A stretch of 64,000 bases of DNA from CAVSMC01 sp963728935 (GTDB lineage: Bacteria; Pseudomonadota; Gammaproteobacteria; Burkholderiales; Casimicrobiaceae), in contig CAVSMC010000009.1 in NCBI GenBank assembly GCA_963728935.1, forward strand, positions 71,928-135,927, in the 5' to 3' direction. A program made the translations under genes and the position numbers. This document shows, in pieces, positions 43,499-52,327 of this stretch. Numbering within the stretch: position 1 is the stretch's first letter; every line of letters starts with the position of its first letter. The notes under the pieces were generated by a model. That model saw only the letters and a program-made list of their open reading frames with translations, was not told the DNA's origin and did not search any database.

Positions 43499-43912
43499 TC
43501 AGCGCAGCGCAAGGCGCGCGAACGCCCAAAGGTTCCAGACGGCGAGCACGACGAGCGTTACCCATGTGATGCCCGCACCCCAGAAGCGGCCGGGCGAGCT
43601 TCCGGCGGTGCGGCTCAAGCCGTGCGCGTGCAGCAGACGACCAACGATCAACGCCATGCCGCAACCGTGTAGCAGCAGCGACGGCGCGCGATTCAACTCC
43701 GCGACCAGCATCAGCAAGAGCACCGACGGCACCCACTCGACGGCATTCGCATGCGCGCGAACGGCGCGGGCGAGCCCGGCGTGGCCTCCGTCGCCGATCC
43801 CGATGCGCTCCTTGTAGCGCAGCCGGGAAATCGGGACCGCGAGCACGAGCAGCCACAACGCCATCAGCGCTGCGTAGAACGCGGTGATCGCCGGAAGCGG
43901 CGGCGGCATCAT
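43499..43912 (-). CDS. MAPEG-family membrane protein
   Basis: 137 residues and four transmembrane helices. The MAPEG pattern is visible: RLRYKERIGIGDGGHAGLAR, then VRAHANAVEWVPSVLLLMLV, with the conserved R-x-H-x-N-x-x-E. GRLLHAHGLSRT also fits. Members are glutathione- or eicosanoid-linked enzymes or unknown bacterial relatives. It starts 9 nt after the iscX stop, so it is probably transcribed with the isc operon. It ends just before the palindromic repeat. Confidence 0.9.
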   Translation of the reverse strand: MMPPPLPAITAFYAALMALWLLVLAVPISRLRYKERIGIGDGGHAGLARAVRAHANAVEWVPSVLLLMLVAELNRAPSLLLHGCGMALIVGRLLHAHGLSRTAGSSPGRFWGAGITWVTLVVLAVWNLWAFARLALR

Positions 43913-43921
43913 GACCGTCGG

Positions 43922-44128
43922 CTACTCGTCGTCGAAATCGGATTCGTCCATCCACGCCATCTGGATCGCCTCGAGGATCTTCTCGCCCGAATGCTTCGGA
44001 TCATCGTCGAAGCCGGGCAGCGCTCGCACCCAGTTGAACAGGTCGGTGAACAGAACCGTCTTCGGATCGACGTCCGGATGCGCGTCCGCCAGCGCGATCG
44101 CGATCTCGCGGGTATCGGTCCATTTCAT
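43922..44128 (-). CDS. iscX: Fe-S cluster assembly protein IscX
   Basis: 68 residues from ATG 44128 (MKWTDTREIAIALADAHPDV). The acidic C-terminus (AIQMAWMDESDFDDE) and FTDLFNWVRALPGFDDDPKH are characteristic. IscX binds IscS and iron and modulates the rate of cluster assembly. It overlaps fdx by 4 nt (ATGA). Confidence 0.96.
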   Translation of the reverse strand: MKWTDTREIAIALADAHPDVDPKTVLFTDLFNWVRALPGFDDDPKHSGEKILEAIQMAWMDESDFDDE

Positions 44129-44463
44129 TTCCGCTCCTTCGCGAAGTTGATCGTGTACTTGGGAATTTCGATGACGAGGCGCTCGTCGCCGACCTTCGCC
44201 TGGCACGACAGCCGCGACTGCGGCGTGAGCCCCCAGGCGCGGTCGAGCAGGTCATCCTCGTCCTCGGACGACGGCTCGAGCGAATTGAAGCCTTCGCGAA
44301 CGATCACGTGGCACGTCGTGCACGCGCACGACTTCTCGCATGCGTGCTCGATCTCGACGCCGTTGTTGAGCAGCGTGTCGCAAATCGACACGCCGGTGCG
44401 CGCGTCGATCGTCTTGCCGTCGGGCGCAAGCTCCGCGTGCGGAAGGACGACGAGCTCAGGCAT
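44125..44463 (-). CDS. fdx: ISC-type [2Fe-2S] ferredoxin
   Basis: 112 residues. The cluster ligands are in EIEHACEKSCACTTCHVIV (C-x5-C-x2-C) and the fourth Cys in LTPQSRLSCQAKVGDERLVI. It donates electrons during cluster assembly on IscU. It follows hscA by 19 nt. The N-terminus PELVVLPHAELAPDGKTIDA is usual for this group. Confidence 0.97.
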   Translation of the reverse strand: MPELVVLPHAELAPDGKTIDARTGVSICDTLLNNGVEIEHACEKSCACTTCHVIVREGFNSLEPSSEDEDDLLDRAWGLTPQSRLSCQAKVGDERLVIEIPKYTINFAKERK

Positions 44464-44482
44464 CGCGCCGGTCGAATCGCCG

Positions 44483-46348
44483 CTACGGGTTGAGCGCGTC
44501 GACGCGCCTGCCGGCGAGCGCGCGCGCCACGCCGCGATCCATCCTGCGCGCGGCGAACTCGGCGGTCGCCCGATTCACGGCGTCAGTCGCGGCAGCGATC
44601 GCGCGGTGGTCGCTGCCGGCACGTCGCTCGGCAACCACCGCAAGCGCCGCTTCGATCGCCTCGCGCTCGGCGCCGTCGAGCAGGTCGCCGTCCGCGGCGA
44701 GCGCCGCATTCGTCGCGGCGACAATGCGATCGGCTTCGACTTGCGCCTCGGCGAGCGCGCGCGCCGCCATGTCGTCGGACGCGTGCGCGAACGAGTCCTT
44801 CAGCATCCGTGCGATCTCCGCCTCGGTGAGACCGTAAGATGGCTTTACCGTGATCGCCGCTTCCACACCCGATGTCTGCTCGCGCGCAGAGACCGCGAGA
44901 AGACCATCCGCATCCACCTGGAACGTCACGCGAATGCGCGCGGCTCCGGCGGCCATCGGCGGAAAGCCGCGCAGCTCGAACCGAGCGAGCGAGCGGCAGT
45001 CCGCCACCTTCTCGCGCTCGCCCTGGACGACGTGGATCGCCATCGCCGTCTGCCCGTCCTTGTACGTGGTGAACTCCTGCGCACGCGTGACGGGGATCGT
45101 CGCATTGCGCGGAACGATCTTCTCCGTGAGGCCGCCCATCGTCTCCAAGCCGAGCGACAACGGAATCACGTCGAGCAACAGATAATCGTCGCCGGCCATC
45201 CGGTTGCCGGCGAGCACGTTCGCCTGGATCGCCGCGCCGAGCGCAACGACCTGGTCGGGATTGAGATTGGTGAGCGGCGGCTGGCCGAAGAATTCGGCGA
45301 CCGCCTTCTGAATCTGCGGCATCCGCGTCGCGCCACCGACCATGACGACGCCCTTGATGTCCGGCGGCGAAAGCCCGGCGTCGCGCAGCGCGCGGCGAAC
45401 CGGGGCGAGCGTCTTCGCGACGAGATGCTGCGTGATCGCGGTGAACGTCGACGCGCTGAGCGACACATCGATCTCCTCGCCGCCCGAGAGCGTCGCCACG
45501 ATCGGCGCGCTCGAATGGATCGTCAGATTCTCCTTCGCTTCGCGCGACTTCACCATCAGCAGGCGCACGTCCTGCGGGCCGAGCGGCGGCAGTCTCGCTT
45601 CTTCGAGTGTCCAGCAGTGCACGCGGTGATCGAAGTCGTCGCCGCCGAGCGCTGAGTCGCCGTTGGTCGCGAGAACCTCGAACACGCCGCGCGACAATCG
45701 CAGGATCGAGATATCGAACGTGCCGCCGCCCAGATCGTAGACCGCGTACGTTCCCTCGGCCGCGTTGTCGAGCCCGTACGCGATCGCTGCGGCTGTCGGC
45801 TCGTTCAGCAGCCGCAGCACGTCGAGACCGGCGAGCTTCGCGGCGTCCTTCGTCGCCTGCCGCTGCGCGTCGTCGAAATACGCGGGCACCGTGACGACCG
45901 CGCCCACCAGCGGACCGCCGAGGCTCTTTTCCGCGCGCTCGCGCAGCGCGCGCAGGATCTCCGCGGAGATCTCCACCGGGCTCTTGATGCCGGCACGCGT
46001 GGCGAGCTTCACCATGCCCGGCTCGTCGATGAAGCGGTACGGAAAGCGCCGATCGTCGTCGAGATCGATGAGCCCGCGGCCCATCAGTCGCTTCACCGAC
46101 ACGATGGTGTTGTGCGGATCGCGCGCCTGCAGCGCCTGCGCCGCGTAGCCCACATCGACGCCGTGCTCGCGGTAACGAACGATCGAAGGCAGCAGCGGTC
46201 GTCCCTCTTCGTCCGGCAGCACGACGGGAATCCCGTTTCGCACCGTCGCAACGAGCGAGTTCGTCGTGCCGAGATCGATGCCGACGGCGAGCCTGCGTTC
46301 ATGCGGCGCAGGCGAGTCGTCGGGCTCGGAGATCTGCAGCAATGCCAT
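44483..46348 (-). CDS. hscA: Fe-S protein assembly chaperone HscA
   Basis: 621 residues, Hsp70 family. LAVGIDLGTTNSLVATVRNG is the ATPase start, VYDLGGGTFDISILRLSRGV the phosphate-2 region and GVVMVGGATRMPQIQKAVAE the adenosine motif. The substrate domain starts near LLLDVIPLSLGLETMGGLTE. HscA with HscB helps release clusters from IscU by binding its LPPVK sequence, which is present in the iscU here. It follows hscB by 3 nt. Confidence 0.98.
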   Translation of the reverse strand: MALLQISEPDDSPAPHERRLAVGIDLGTTNSLVATVRNGIPVVLPDEEGRPLLPSIVRYREHGVDVGYAAQALQARDPHNTIVSVKRLMGRGLIDLDDDRRFPYRFIDEPGMVKLATRAGIKSPVEISAEILRALRERAEKSLGGPLVGAVVTVPAYFDDAQRQATKDAAKLAGLDVLRLLNEPTAAAIAYGLDNAAEGTYAVYDLGGGTFDISILRLSRGVFEVLATNGDSALGGDDFDHRVHCWTLEEARLPPLGPQDVRLLMVKSREAKENLTIHSSAPIVATLSGGEEIDVSLSASTFTAITQHLVAKTLAPVRRALRDAGLSPPDIKGVVMVGGATRMPQIQKAVAEFFGQPPLTNLNPDQVVALGAAIQANVLAGNRMAGDDYLLLDVIPLSLGLETMGGLTEKIVPRNATIPVTRAQEFTTYKDGQTAMAIHVVQGEREKVADCRSLARFELRGFPPMAAGAARIRVTFQVDADGLLAVSAREQTSGVEAAITVKPSYGLTEAEIARMLKDSFAHASDDMAARALAEAQVEADRIVAATNAALAADGDLLDGAEREAIEAALAVVAERRAGSDHRAIAAATDAVNRATAEFAARRMDRGVARALAGRRVDALNP

Positions 46349-46351
46349 CCG

Positions 46352-46885
46352 TCAGTCCTCGAGGGCGACGATCATGTCGTCGATATCCGCTGCGAGCTTG
46401 GTCAGGAATTTGAGCTCGCGCGCGCGAGCTCGCGCTTCGTCCCAGGCGGCTTCGCCGTCGATCAGCTCGCCGAGCGCTTGCTCGCGCGCACGCACATCGG
46501 CGCGCAGATCGCGCAGCAGCGTATCGAGCGCGCCGGGATCCTGCGCATCGGCCGCCTCGCTCGCTTGCTCGCGGCGATCGAGCTGCTGCTCGAGAAAGTC
46601 GACGTCGAGGCTTCGATCGTTGCCGTCGGTCCCGTTGTCGCCGCCGTGAAGCGACAACAGGTATTCGGCCCGCGAGACCGGGTCTTTCAGCGTCCGGTAC
46701 GCCTCGTTCACGCGCGCCGACGACTGCAGCGCGCGCCGTTGCTGCTCGTCGCTCGCGGCGGCGTGGCGGTCCGGATGGACGTCGCTTTGCAACTCGCGAT
46801 ACGCACGGTCGAGCGACGTCGCATCGACGCGAAACCGCGGCTCGAGGCCGAACAGCTCGAAGAAATTGCGCGAGAAGTCGATCAT
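46352..46885 (-). CDS. hscB: J-domain co-chaperone HscB
   Basis: 177 residues. The J-domain (residues 2-75) shows FFELFGLEPRFRVDATSLDR and LQSDVHPDRHAAASDEQQRR with the HPD motif. A helical C-terminal domain binds IscU. It activates HscA's ATPase. 178 nt separate it from iscA upstream; I see no gene or clear hairpin in that gap. Confidence 0.97.
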   Translation of the reverse strand: MIDFSRNFFELFGLEPRFRVDATSLDRAYRELQSDVHPDRHAAASDEQQRRALQSSARVNEAYRTLKDPVSRAEYLLSLHGGDNGTDGNDRSLDVDFLEQQLDRREQASEAADAQDPGALDTLLRDLRADVRAREQALGELIDGEAAWDEARARARELKFLTKLAADIDDMIVALED

Positions 46886-47063
46886 CCGCGTTTCATCGGC
46901 GCACCGCGGCGCGACGCGGTGAGACGGCCGGGAATCGACGCGCCGGTCGGGCTTTGCGGAACGCCGCGAAAAACCGCGTCAGGCGAGCCGCGCGCCCGAA
47001 GACAGTGCATCAGCAGTAGAGCGAGAGGGCACGCGGCTGCGCATCAAGGGTTTTTCGCGGCGG

Positions 47064-47387
47064 TCAGACGTTGAAGCTTTCGCCGCAGCCGCATGAGTCC
47101 TTGGTGTTCGGATTGTTGAACTTGAACCCCTCCTGCAGTCCCTCGCGCGCGAAGTCGAGCTCCGTGCCCTCGAGATAGGGAAGGCTCTTCGGGTCGACGA
47201 TGACGGTCACGCCGTGGCTTTCGAAGCGCACATCCTCGGGCCGCACCTCGTCGGCGTATTCCAGCTTGTAGGCGAGACCCGAACAGCCGGACGTGCGGAC
47301 GCCGAGCCGTAGGCCCAGGCCCTTGCCGCGCTTCGCCAGGTGGTTCGCGACGTGCTTCGCCGCCGTTTCGGTCAACGTGATCGCCAT
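47064..47387 (-). CDS. iscA: Iron-sulfur cluster assembly protein IscA
   Basis: 107 residues from ATG 47387. The three conserved cysteines are in VRTSGCSGLAYKLEYADEV and NTKDSCGCGESFNV. A-type carrier that takes clusters from IscU to targets such as IspG. An in-frame upstream extension into iscU is open but Arg-rich and unlike the family. It starts 23 nt after iscU. Confidence 0.97.
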   Translation of the reverse strand: MAITLTETAAKHVANHLAKRGKGLGLRLGVRTSGCSGLAYKLEYADEVRPEDVRFESHGVTVIVDPKSLPYLEGTELDFAREGLQEGFKFNNPNTKDSCGCGESFNV

Positions 47388-47410
47388 CGTTCCCTTCCGC
47401 TCGGTCTGCG

Positions 47411-47836
47411 TCAATCCGCCGCGGCCTTCACCGCCTCGGCTTGATTGTTGCGCTCGTCGCCGTGCTTCTTCCGATAGTCGGCGACCGCCGCCTTGATCGC
47501 GTCCTCGGCCAGGATCGAACAGTGGATCTTCACCGGAGGCAGCGCGAGCTCCTCGGCGATCTGCGTGTTCTTGATCGACATCGCCTGGTCGAGCGATTTG
47601 CCCTTCACCCATTCGGTGACGAGCGACGACGATGCGATCGCCGAGCCGCATCCGTAAGTCTTGAACTTGGCGTCCTCGATGACGCCGTTCGCACCGACGC
47701 GGATCTGCAGCTTCATCACGTCGCCGCACGCCGGAGCACCGACCATCCCGGTACCGACGTCCCGCGCGTCTTTCGCAAACGACCCGACGTTACGCGGGTT
47801 CTCGTAATGATCGATGACCTTGTCGCTGTATGCCAT
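47411..47836 (-). CDS. iscU: Fe-S cluster scaffold IscU
   Basis: 141 residues. Cluster ligands are in GAPACGDVMKLQIRV, TYGCGSAIASSSLVTEW and LPPVKIHCSILAEDAIKAAV. The LPPVK motif is the HscA binding site. A short Lys/Asn tail follows. It receives sulfur from IscS and iron to build [2Fe-2S]. It lies 34 nt after iscS. Confidence 0.98.
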   Translation of the reverse strand: MAYSDKVIDHYENPRNVGSFAKDARDVGTGMVGAPACGDVMKLQIRVGANGVIEDAKFKTYGCGSAIASSSLVTEWVKGKSLDQAMSIKNTQIAEELALPPVKIHCSILAEDAIKAAVADYRKKHGDERNNQAEAVKAAAD

Positions 47837-47870
47837 TTCGAATCTCCTCTCCTCCTACATTCCGCCCATG

Positions 47871-49079
47871 TCAGTGTGCCGCCCACTGGACGGTGTTCAA
47901 ATCGACGCCTTCTTGATGCATTTCCCAGAGCGGCGAAAGCTCGCGAAGCTTCTCGATCTTGCGCTTCAGGAGCTCCACCGTGTAATCGATCTCTTCTTCC
48001 GTCGTGAATCGACCGACGGTGAAGCGGATCGAGCTGTGCGCGAGCTCGTCGCTGCGGCCCAGTGCGCGCAGCACGTACGACGGCTCGAGTGAGGCCGACG
48101 TGCACGCCGACCCCGACGACACGGCGACGTCCTTGATCGCCATGATCAGCGACTCGCCTTCGACGAAATTGAAGCTGATGTTGAGGTTGTGCGGCACGCG
48201 GCTTTCGAGGTCGCCGTTGACGAAGACCTCGGGAATCTGGGTCAGTCCGTTCAGCAGCCGGTCGCGCAGCCTCCGGATGCGCTCGTTCTCGCCCGCCATC
48301 TCGAGCTTCGCGAGCCGGAACGCCTCTCCCATGCCGACGATCTGATGCGTCGGAAGCGTCCCCGAACGCATGCCGCGCTCGTGTCCGCCGCCGTGCATCT
48401 GGGCCTCGATGCGAACGCGCGGCTTACGGCGCACGAACAGCGCGCCGACGCCCTTCGGCCCGTACGTCTTGTGCGCCGAGAAACTCATCAGGTCGACCTT
48501 CAGCTTGGCGAGATCGATCGACAGCTTGCCCGTCGCCTGCGCGGCGTCGACATGAAACACGATTCCGCGCGAGCGGCAGAGCTCGCCCATCGCCGGAATA
48601 TCCTGGATCACGCCGATTTCGTTGTTGACGTACATCACGGAAACGACGGTCGTGTCCGGACGCAACGCCGCCTCGAACACGGCAGGGTCGACGAGCCCGT
48701 CCGGCCGCACGTCGAGATAGGTGACTTCGAAGCCCTCGCGCTCGAGCTCGCGCATCGTATCGAGCGTCGCCTTGTGCTCGGTCTTCACCGTGACCAGATG
48801 CTTGCCCTTGTCGCGGTAGAAGTGCGCCGCGCCCTTCAGCGCGAGGTTGATCGACTCGGTCGCCCCCGACGTCCAGACGAGCTCCTTCGGGTCGCAGTTG
48901 ACCAGCGCAGCGACGTGCCCTCGAGCCTCCTCGACCGCGGCCTCGGTCTCCCACCCGAAGGCATGGGAGCGCGAGGCCGGATTGCCGAAGTGCTCGGTCA
49001 GATACGGAATCATCTTCGCGGCGACGCGAGGATCGACCGGCGTCGTCGCGGAGTAGTCGAGGTAGATGGGCTTCTTCAT
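47871..49079 (-). CDS. iscS: Cysteine desulfurase IscS
   Basis: 402 residues from ATG 49079 (MKKPIYLDYSATTPVDPRVA). The PLP lysine is in LMSFSAHKTYGPKGVGALF and the sulfur-carrying Cys in VSSGSACTSASLEPSYVLRA. TSGATESINLALKG and VMYVNNEIGVIQDIP are family blocks. It supplies persulfide for Fe-S clusters and tRNA thiolation. Follows iscR by 31 nt. Longer in-frame starts would run into iscR and lack resemblance. Confidence 0.98.
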   Translation of the reverse strand: MKKPIYLDYSATTPVDPRVAAKMIPYLTEHFGNPASRSHAFGWETEAAVEEARGHVAALVNCDPKELVWTSGATESINLALKGAAHFYRDKGKHLVTVKTEHKATLDTMRELEREGFEVTYLDVRPDGLVDPAVFEAALRPDTTVVSVMYVNNEIGVIQDIPAMGELCRSRGIVFHVDAAQATGKLSIDLAKLKVDLMSFSAHKTYGPKGVGALFVRRKPRVRIEAQMHGGGHERGMRSGTLPTHQIVGMGEAFRLAKLEMAGENERIRRLRDRLLNGLTQIPEVFVNGDLESRVPHNLNISFNFVEGESLIMAIKDVAVSSGSACTSASLEPSYVLRALGRSDELAHSSIRFTVGRFTTEEEIDYTVELLKRKIEKLRELSPLWEMHQEGVDLNTVQWAAH

Positions 49080-49110
49080 GTCGGCGTGGACTCGTGGCGA
49101 GCGCTCGCGG

Positions 49111-49602
49111 TCACGCCGCGTGGTGCGCGGTTTCCGGCTGGCGCGAGCGGTGATCCTGCATGACCGAGACATCGCCGCCGCCGCTCTCCTTGCGCTCCCT
49201 CTGCTGGCGGACGAGATCGGCAAGCGACACCGACTGCAGGAAGGTAAAGATATGGTCATTCAGGCTCGCCCACAACTCGTGCGTCATGCAGCGGCGGTCG
49301 TCGGGCGCGCAGTTTTCCTGCCCACCGCATTGCGTGGCATCGATCGGCTCGTCAACCGCCGTGATGATGTCCGCGACTGACACCGTTTCCAGCGGACGGG
49401 CAAGGTGATAGCCGCCGCCCGGACCGCGGACGCTCTCGACCAAGCCGTGCCGGCGAAGCTTGCCGAATAGCTGCTCGAGATACGACAGCGAGATTTTTTG
49501 GCGTTCGGACACGCCGGCGAGGGTGACCGGACCGGCGTTGCCGTTCAGCGCAACGTCGATCATGGCGGTGACGGCGAACCGTCCTTTGGTGGTGAGGCGC
49601 AT
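49111..49602 (-). CDS. iscR: Fe-S cluster-sensing regulator IscR
   Basis: 163 residues from ATG 49602 (MRLTTKGRFAVTAMIDVALN). An Rrf2-type winged helix is followed by the cluster ligands in DATQCGGQENCAPDDRRCMT plus the following His. The Cys spacing is x5 then x6, where I would expect x5 and x5. As a [2Fe-2S] protein it represses its own operon when clusters suffice. A type 1-like IscR site overlaps the promoter just upstream. Confidence 0.97.
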   Translation of the reverse strand: MRLTTKGRFAVTAMIDVALNGNAGPVTLAGVSERQKISLSYLEQLFGKLRRHGLVESVRGPGGGYHLARPLETVSVADIITAVDEPIDATQCGGQENCAPDDRRCMTHELWASLNDHIFTFLQSVSLADLVRQQRERKESGGGDVSVMQDHRSRQPETAHHAA

Positions 49603-49701
49603 GGTTGAACCGCTCCTGGTTGATCGTCGAATGGCCACAATCCGGCAAATGGTTCGGCCGGGCGTGCCGTTAGCTTACGTATCCCCTCTGCACGGGAATA
49701 C

Positions 49702-49735
49702 AGCGTAGCTATTCCCGACTAGTTTGGTCAACCAA
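49702..49735 (-). promoter_or_regulatory. iscR promoter with overlapping IscR type 1-like operator
   Basis: On the minus strand TTGACC (49731-49726) and TACGCT (49707-49702) are 18 nt apart. The plus-strand segment 49711-49735, with the half-sites cccgactag and ggtcaacc, matches the 25-bp E. coli type 1 IscR consensus, as I recall it, at about 20 positions. The operator covers the -35 and spacer, fitting autorepression of the isc operon. It lies within the gap between iscR and cysE. Confidence 0.6.
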
Positions 49736-49748
49736 TTCCTCCAAAGGT

Positions 49749-50504
49749 TCAGTCCAGCAAGCGGTTCAGGCGCTGCGGATCGAACCCGTCCGCGGTCGCC
49801 TTCGCATCGCCGATTTCGACGCCTTCCCGCTGCAGCATCGCAATCAGCCGTTCGATCCGCGCGTCGGCGGTCGCCGCGTGATCGATCAGGCGATGGATCG
49901 CCTGCACGATCGGATCGTCCATGTCCTTGCTGATGCCGTACGCCGAAAAGCCCATCCGCAGTGCATGGCTTTCCCGGCGCTGCGCGTCCTCGTCCAGCAG
50001 AATGCGCGCGGGTATGCCGACGGCGGTGGCGTTCGGCGGCACCTCGCGCACGACGACGGCGTTCGAGCCGATCTTGGCACCGTCGCCGATCAGGATCGGG
50101 CCAAGGATCTTCGCGCCGGCTCCGATGATGACGCCTTTGCCGAGCGTCGGATGGCGTTTCACCTTGTCCCAGCGCGTGCCGCCGAGCGTCACGCCGTGGT
50201 AGAGCGTGCAGTCGTCGCCGATCTCTGCGGTCTCGCCGATCACGACCCCCATCCCATGGTCGATGAACACCCGCCTGCCGATCAGCGCGCCGGGGTGGAT
50301 CTCGATGCCGGTGAACAAACGGCTCCAGTGCGCGAGCCATCGCGCAAGCCAGCGCAGGTTCCAGCGCCAAAGCGGATGCGTGAGCGCGCGATGCCACACG
50401 AGCGCGTGAAAACCGGGATAGCAGGTGATCACTTCCCAGACCGAGCGAGCGGCCGGGTCGCGATCGAAAACGACGGCGACATCCTCGCGCAATCGACTGA
50501 ACAT
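49749..50504 (-). CDS. cysE: Serine O-acetyltransferase
   Basis: 251 residues. SVWEVITCYPGFHALVWHRA is the N-terminal helical domain. The left-handed beta-helix contains IHPGALIGRRVFIDHGMGVV and IGETAEIGDDCTLYHGVTLG then GTRWDKVKRHPTLGKGVIIG. It makes O-acetylserine for cysteine synthesis, so it provides the substrate used by IscS. It is directly upstream of iscR on the same strand, an arrangement common in betaproteobacteria and Gram-positives. Confidence 0.97.
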   Translation of the reverse strand: MFSRLREDVAVVFDRDPAARSVWEVITCYPGFHALVWHRALTHPLWRWNLRWLARWLAHWSRLFTGIEIHPGALIGRRVFIDHGMGVVIGETAEIGDDCTLYHGVTLGGTRWDKVKRHPTLGKGVIIGAGAKILGPILIGDGAKIGSNAVVVREVPPNATAVGIPARILLDEDAQRRESHALRMGFSAYGISKDMDDPIVQAIHRLIDHAATADARIERLIAMLQREGVEIGDAKATADGFDPQRLNRLLD

Positions 50505-50604
50505 GCCGCGATTATCGCATTTCCGACTGGATTGCTCAACTATTCGCCCGGGGGCTCATCCGCAACTACGAGAAGTAGCCGTCCACGTCACGCCCGATTC
50601 GACG

Positions 50605-51513
50605 CTATCGCAGAAGCACCGCCGCGACGACAAGACCCGCCGTCGCGATCACGAACAGAGCCGTATACGCGACGAAGACCATGAATCCGCGCACGACGAC
50701 GCCGCTCCAGCGTCCACCATACACGGCGTGCATCGACCAGGCGAAGTAGACCATCACCCAAACCGCAAGCAGAATTCGCACGCCGCGAATCGGAGTCGCC
50801 GCGGCGACAATCGCGACCAGGCACAAGAATGCGTGGTTGTGCGCGGCGAACACCAGGTGCTGCGCGTAGCGGCGCGGGCGGTGAGGATACGGGCGGCGCC
50901 GCCCCGTGTAAACGCTCTGCAATAGCAACGCGAATCCCGGCAGCAGCGCGAACATCGCATACGGGCCGAAGCGAAGCACGCCGGCGAACAGCTGATCGGC
51001 TCTGTCGCGGCTCGACATGGCGTTGAAGCGGTTCAGTCGCTGCTTCAGGTTCCGCGCCCATTGCGCGTCGCCGAGATCGAGGTCGAGGTCGTCCAGTGCG
51101 ATTCTTGAAGCGCGCTCGTCGCGCGGTTTCGTCGCGCCGGCCGCGTTCGGCTGCGCATGCGCGCCGTTCTGGGGCTCGCTCATCATGACGAGCGGCTCGT
51201 CGGCGACGAATCGGAGCACGGCGAACAGCGCGAGCGAAAGCACGAGGAACAGGCGCGCAGGGCGTATGTAACGGCGCCTGCGGCCGTCGAAATACTCGCG
51301 GGTGAGATATCCCGGCCGGGTCAGCAACGCGAACAACGACCGCCACAACCTTCCGTCGAGCGCGACGTAGCGTCCGGCGGCTTCGCGCAGGAATTCGCGC
51401 GCAGTCGGCAGCGCGAGCTTCGTCTCCTGACCGCACGCCGCGCAATAGCGTCCATCGATCGGCGCGCCGCAGTTGCGGCACGCTTGCGCTTCGACCTGCG
51501 TCGACTCGTTCAC
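50605..51513 (-). CDS. DUF3667 family membrane protein with zinc ribbon
   Basis: 302 residues. The N-terminal zinc ribbon is ACRNCGAPIDGRYCAACGQE (two CxxC pairs). The DUF3667-like block DGRLWRSLFALLTRPGYLTR with EYFDGRRRRYIRPARLFLVL leads into the first helix. About four more transmembrane helices follow in the C-terminal half. Unknown role; such proteins are common in proteobacteria. It overlaps trmJ by 4 nt. Confidence 0.85.
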   Translation of the reverse strand: MNESTQVEAQACRNCGAPIDGRYCAACGQETKLALPTAREFLREAAGRYVALDGRLWRSLFALLTRPGYLTREYFDGRRRRYIRPARLFLVLSLALFAVLRFVADEPLVMMSEPQNGAHAQPNAAGATKPRDERASRIALDDLDLDLGDAQWARNLKQRLNRFNAMSSRDRADQLFAGVLRFGPYAMFALLPGFALLLQSVYTGRRRPYPHRPRRYAQHLVFAAHNHAFLCLVAIVAAATPIRGVRILLAVWVMVYFAWSMHAVYGGRWSGVVVRGFMVFVAYTALFVIATAGLVVAAVLLR

Positions 51514-52247
51514 GGTTTCGCGGCGCGGCCGAGCAGCTCATCGATGCGCGCGAGTATGCCGCGCAGGATGTTGACTTCCTCCTTCTCGAGACCGGCGCGC
51601 GCGAACAGACGCACGAGGCGCGGCAGCAGCCGCTTCGGCATGCGCGGATTGAGAAATCGCATCACAACGAGCGTGCGCGTCGCGTGCGCGCGCAGCGCCT
51701 CGATTTCATCGGCGCTCGCCGGTGCGAATTTCGGTGCGCGCCAGACGTCGCCGCCGGTCGCGGCAACGCGCGCTTCATAGCAGGCGACCTGCACCGCGGC
51801 CGCAAGGTTGAGCGATGCGTAGTCGGGGCTCGCGGCAATCGTCGCGACGACGTGACATCGCTCGAGCGCCTCGTTCGAAAGCCCGGACATCTCGGTGCCG
51901 AATACGAGCGCGACTTCGCCATGCGAAGCCGACGCGATCGCTTGCGCGGCCGCTTCGCGCACTGCCAGCACGCGCCCCGCGAACTCGCGCGGCCGCGCCG
52001 AGAACCCCGCGGCGAACACGCAGCCGACGAGCGCCTCGGGCAACGTCGCCACAACGCGAGCGGCGTCGAGCACCGCGGTGGCGCCCGAGGCAAGCGCAAC
52101 GGCTTCGGCATCGGGAAAGCGTCGCGGCGCGACGAGCGTGAGGCGGGTCACGCCCATCGTCAGCATCGCGCGTGCGGCCGCGCCGATGTTGCCGGGATGC
52201 GTCGGCGCGACGAGCACGACGCGAACGCGGTCGAGCGCTGCGATCAT
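51510..52247 (-). CDS. trmJ: tRNA (Cm32/Um32) 2'-O-methyltransferase, TrmJ-like
   Basis: 245 residues from ATG 52247 (MIAALDRVRVVLVAPTHPGN). SPOUT fold: GNIGAAARAMLTMGVTRLTL is the first motif, VALVFGTEMSGLSNEALERC the second, and ASLNLAAAVQVACYEARVAA the third with the knot. TrmJ methylates the 2'-OH of residue 32. In the second motif I would expect GxExxGL with Arg at the variable position; here it is Met. A longer frame to 52322 would cross the promoter region before suhB. Divergent from suhB. Confidence 0.9.
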   Translation of the reverse strand: MIAALDRVRVVLVAPTHPGNIGAAARAMLTMGVTRLTLVAPRRFPDAEAVALASGATAVLDAARVVATLPEALVGCVFAAGFSARPREFAGRVLAVREAAAQAIASASHGEVALVFGTEMSGLSNEALERCHVVATIAASPDYASLNLAAAVQVACYEARVAATGGDVWRAPKFAPASADEIEALRAHATRTLVVMRFLNPRMPKRLLPRLVRLFARAGLEKEEVNILRGILARIDELLGRAAKP

Positions 52248-52261
52248 TCGCGGCGCGGGAG

Positions 52262-52267
52262 TAAAAT
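52262..52267 (+). promoter_or_regulatory. Candidate -10 for suhB
   Basis: TAAAAT 60 nt upstream of the suhB start, in the 80-bp space between the divergent trmJ and suhB. No recognisable -35. Confidence 0.3.
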
Positions 52268-52327
52268 GAGCGCTTTCATGCGACAAGGCCGCGAGTTTCG
52301 ACATGCGAGCGGCCGCATCCATCCGCC

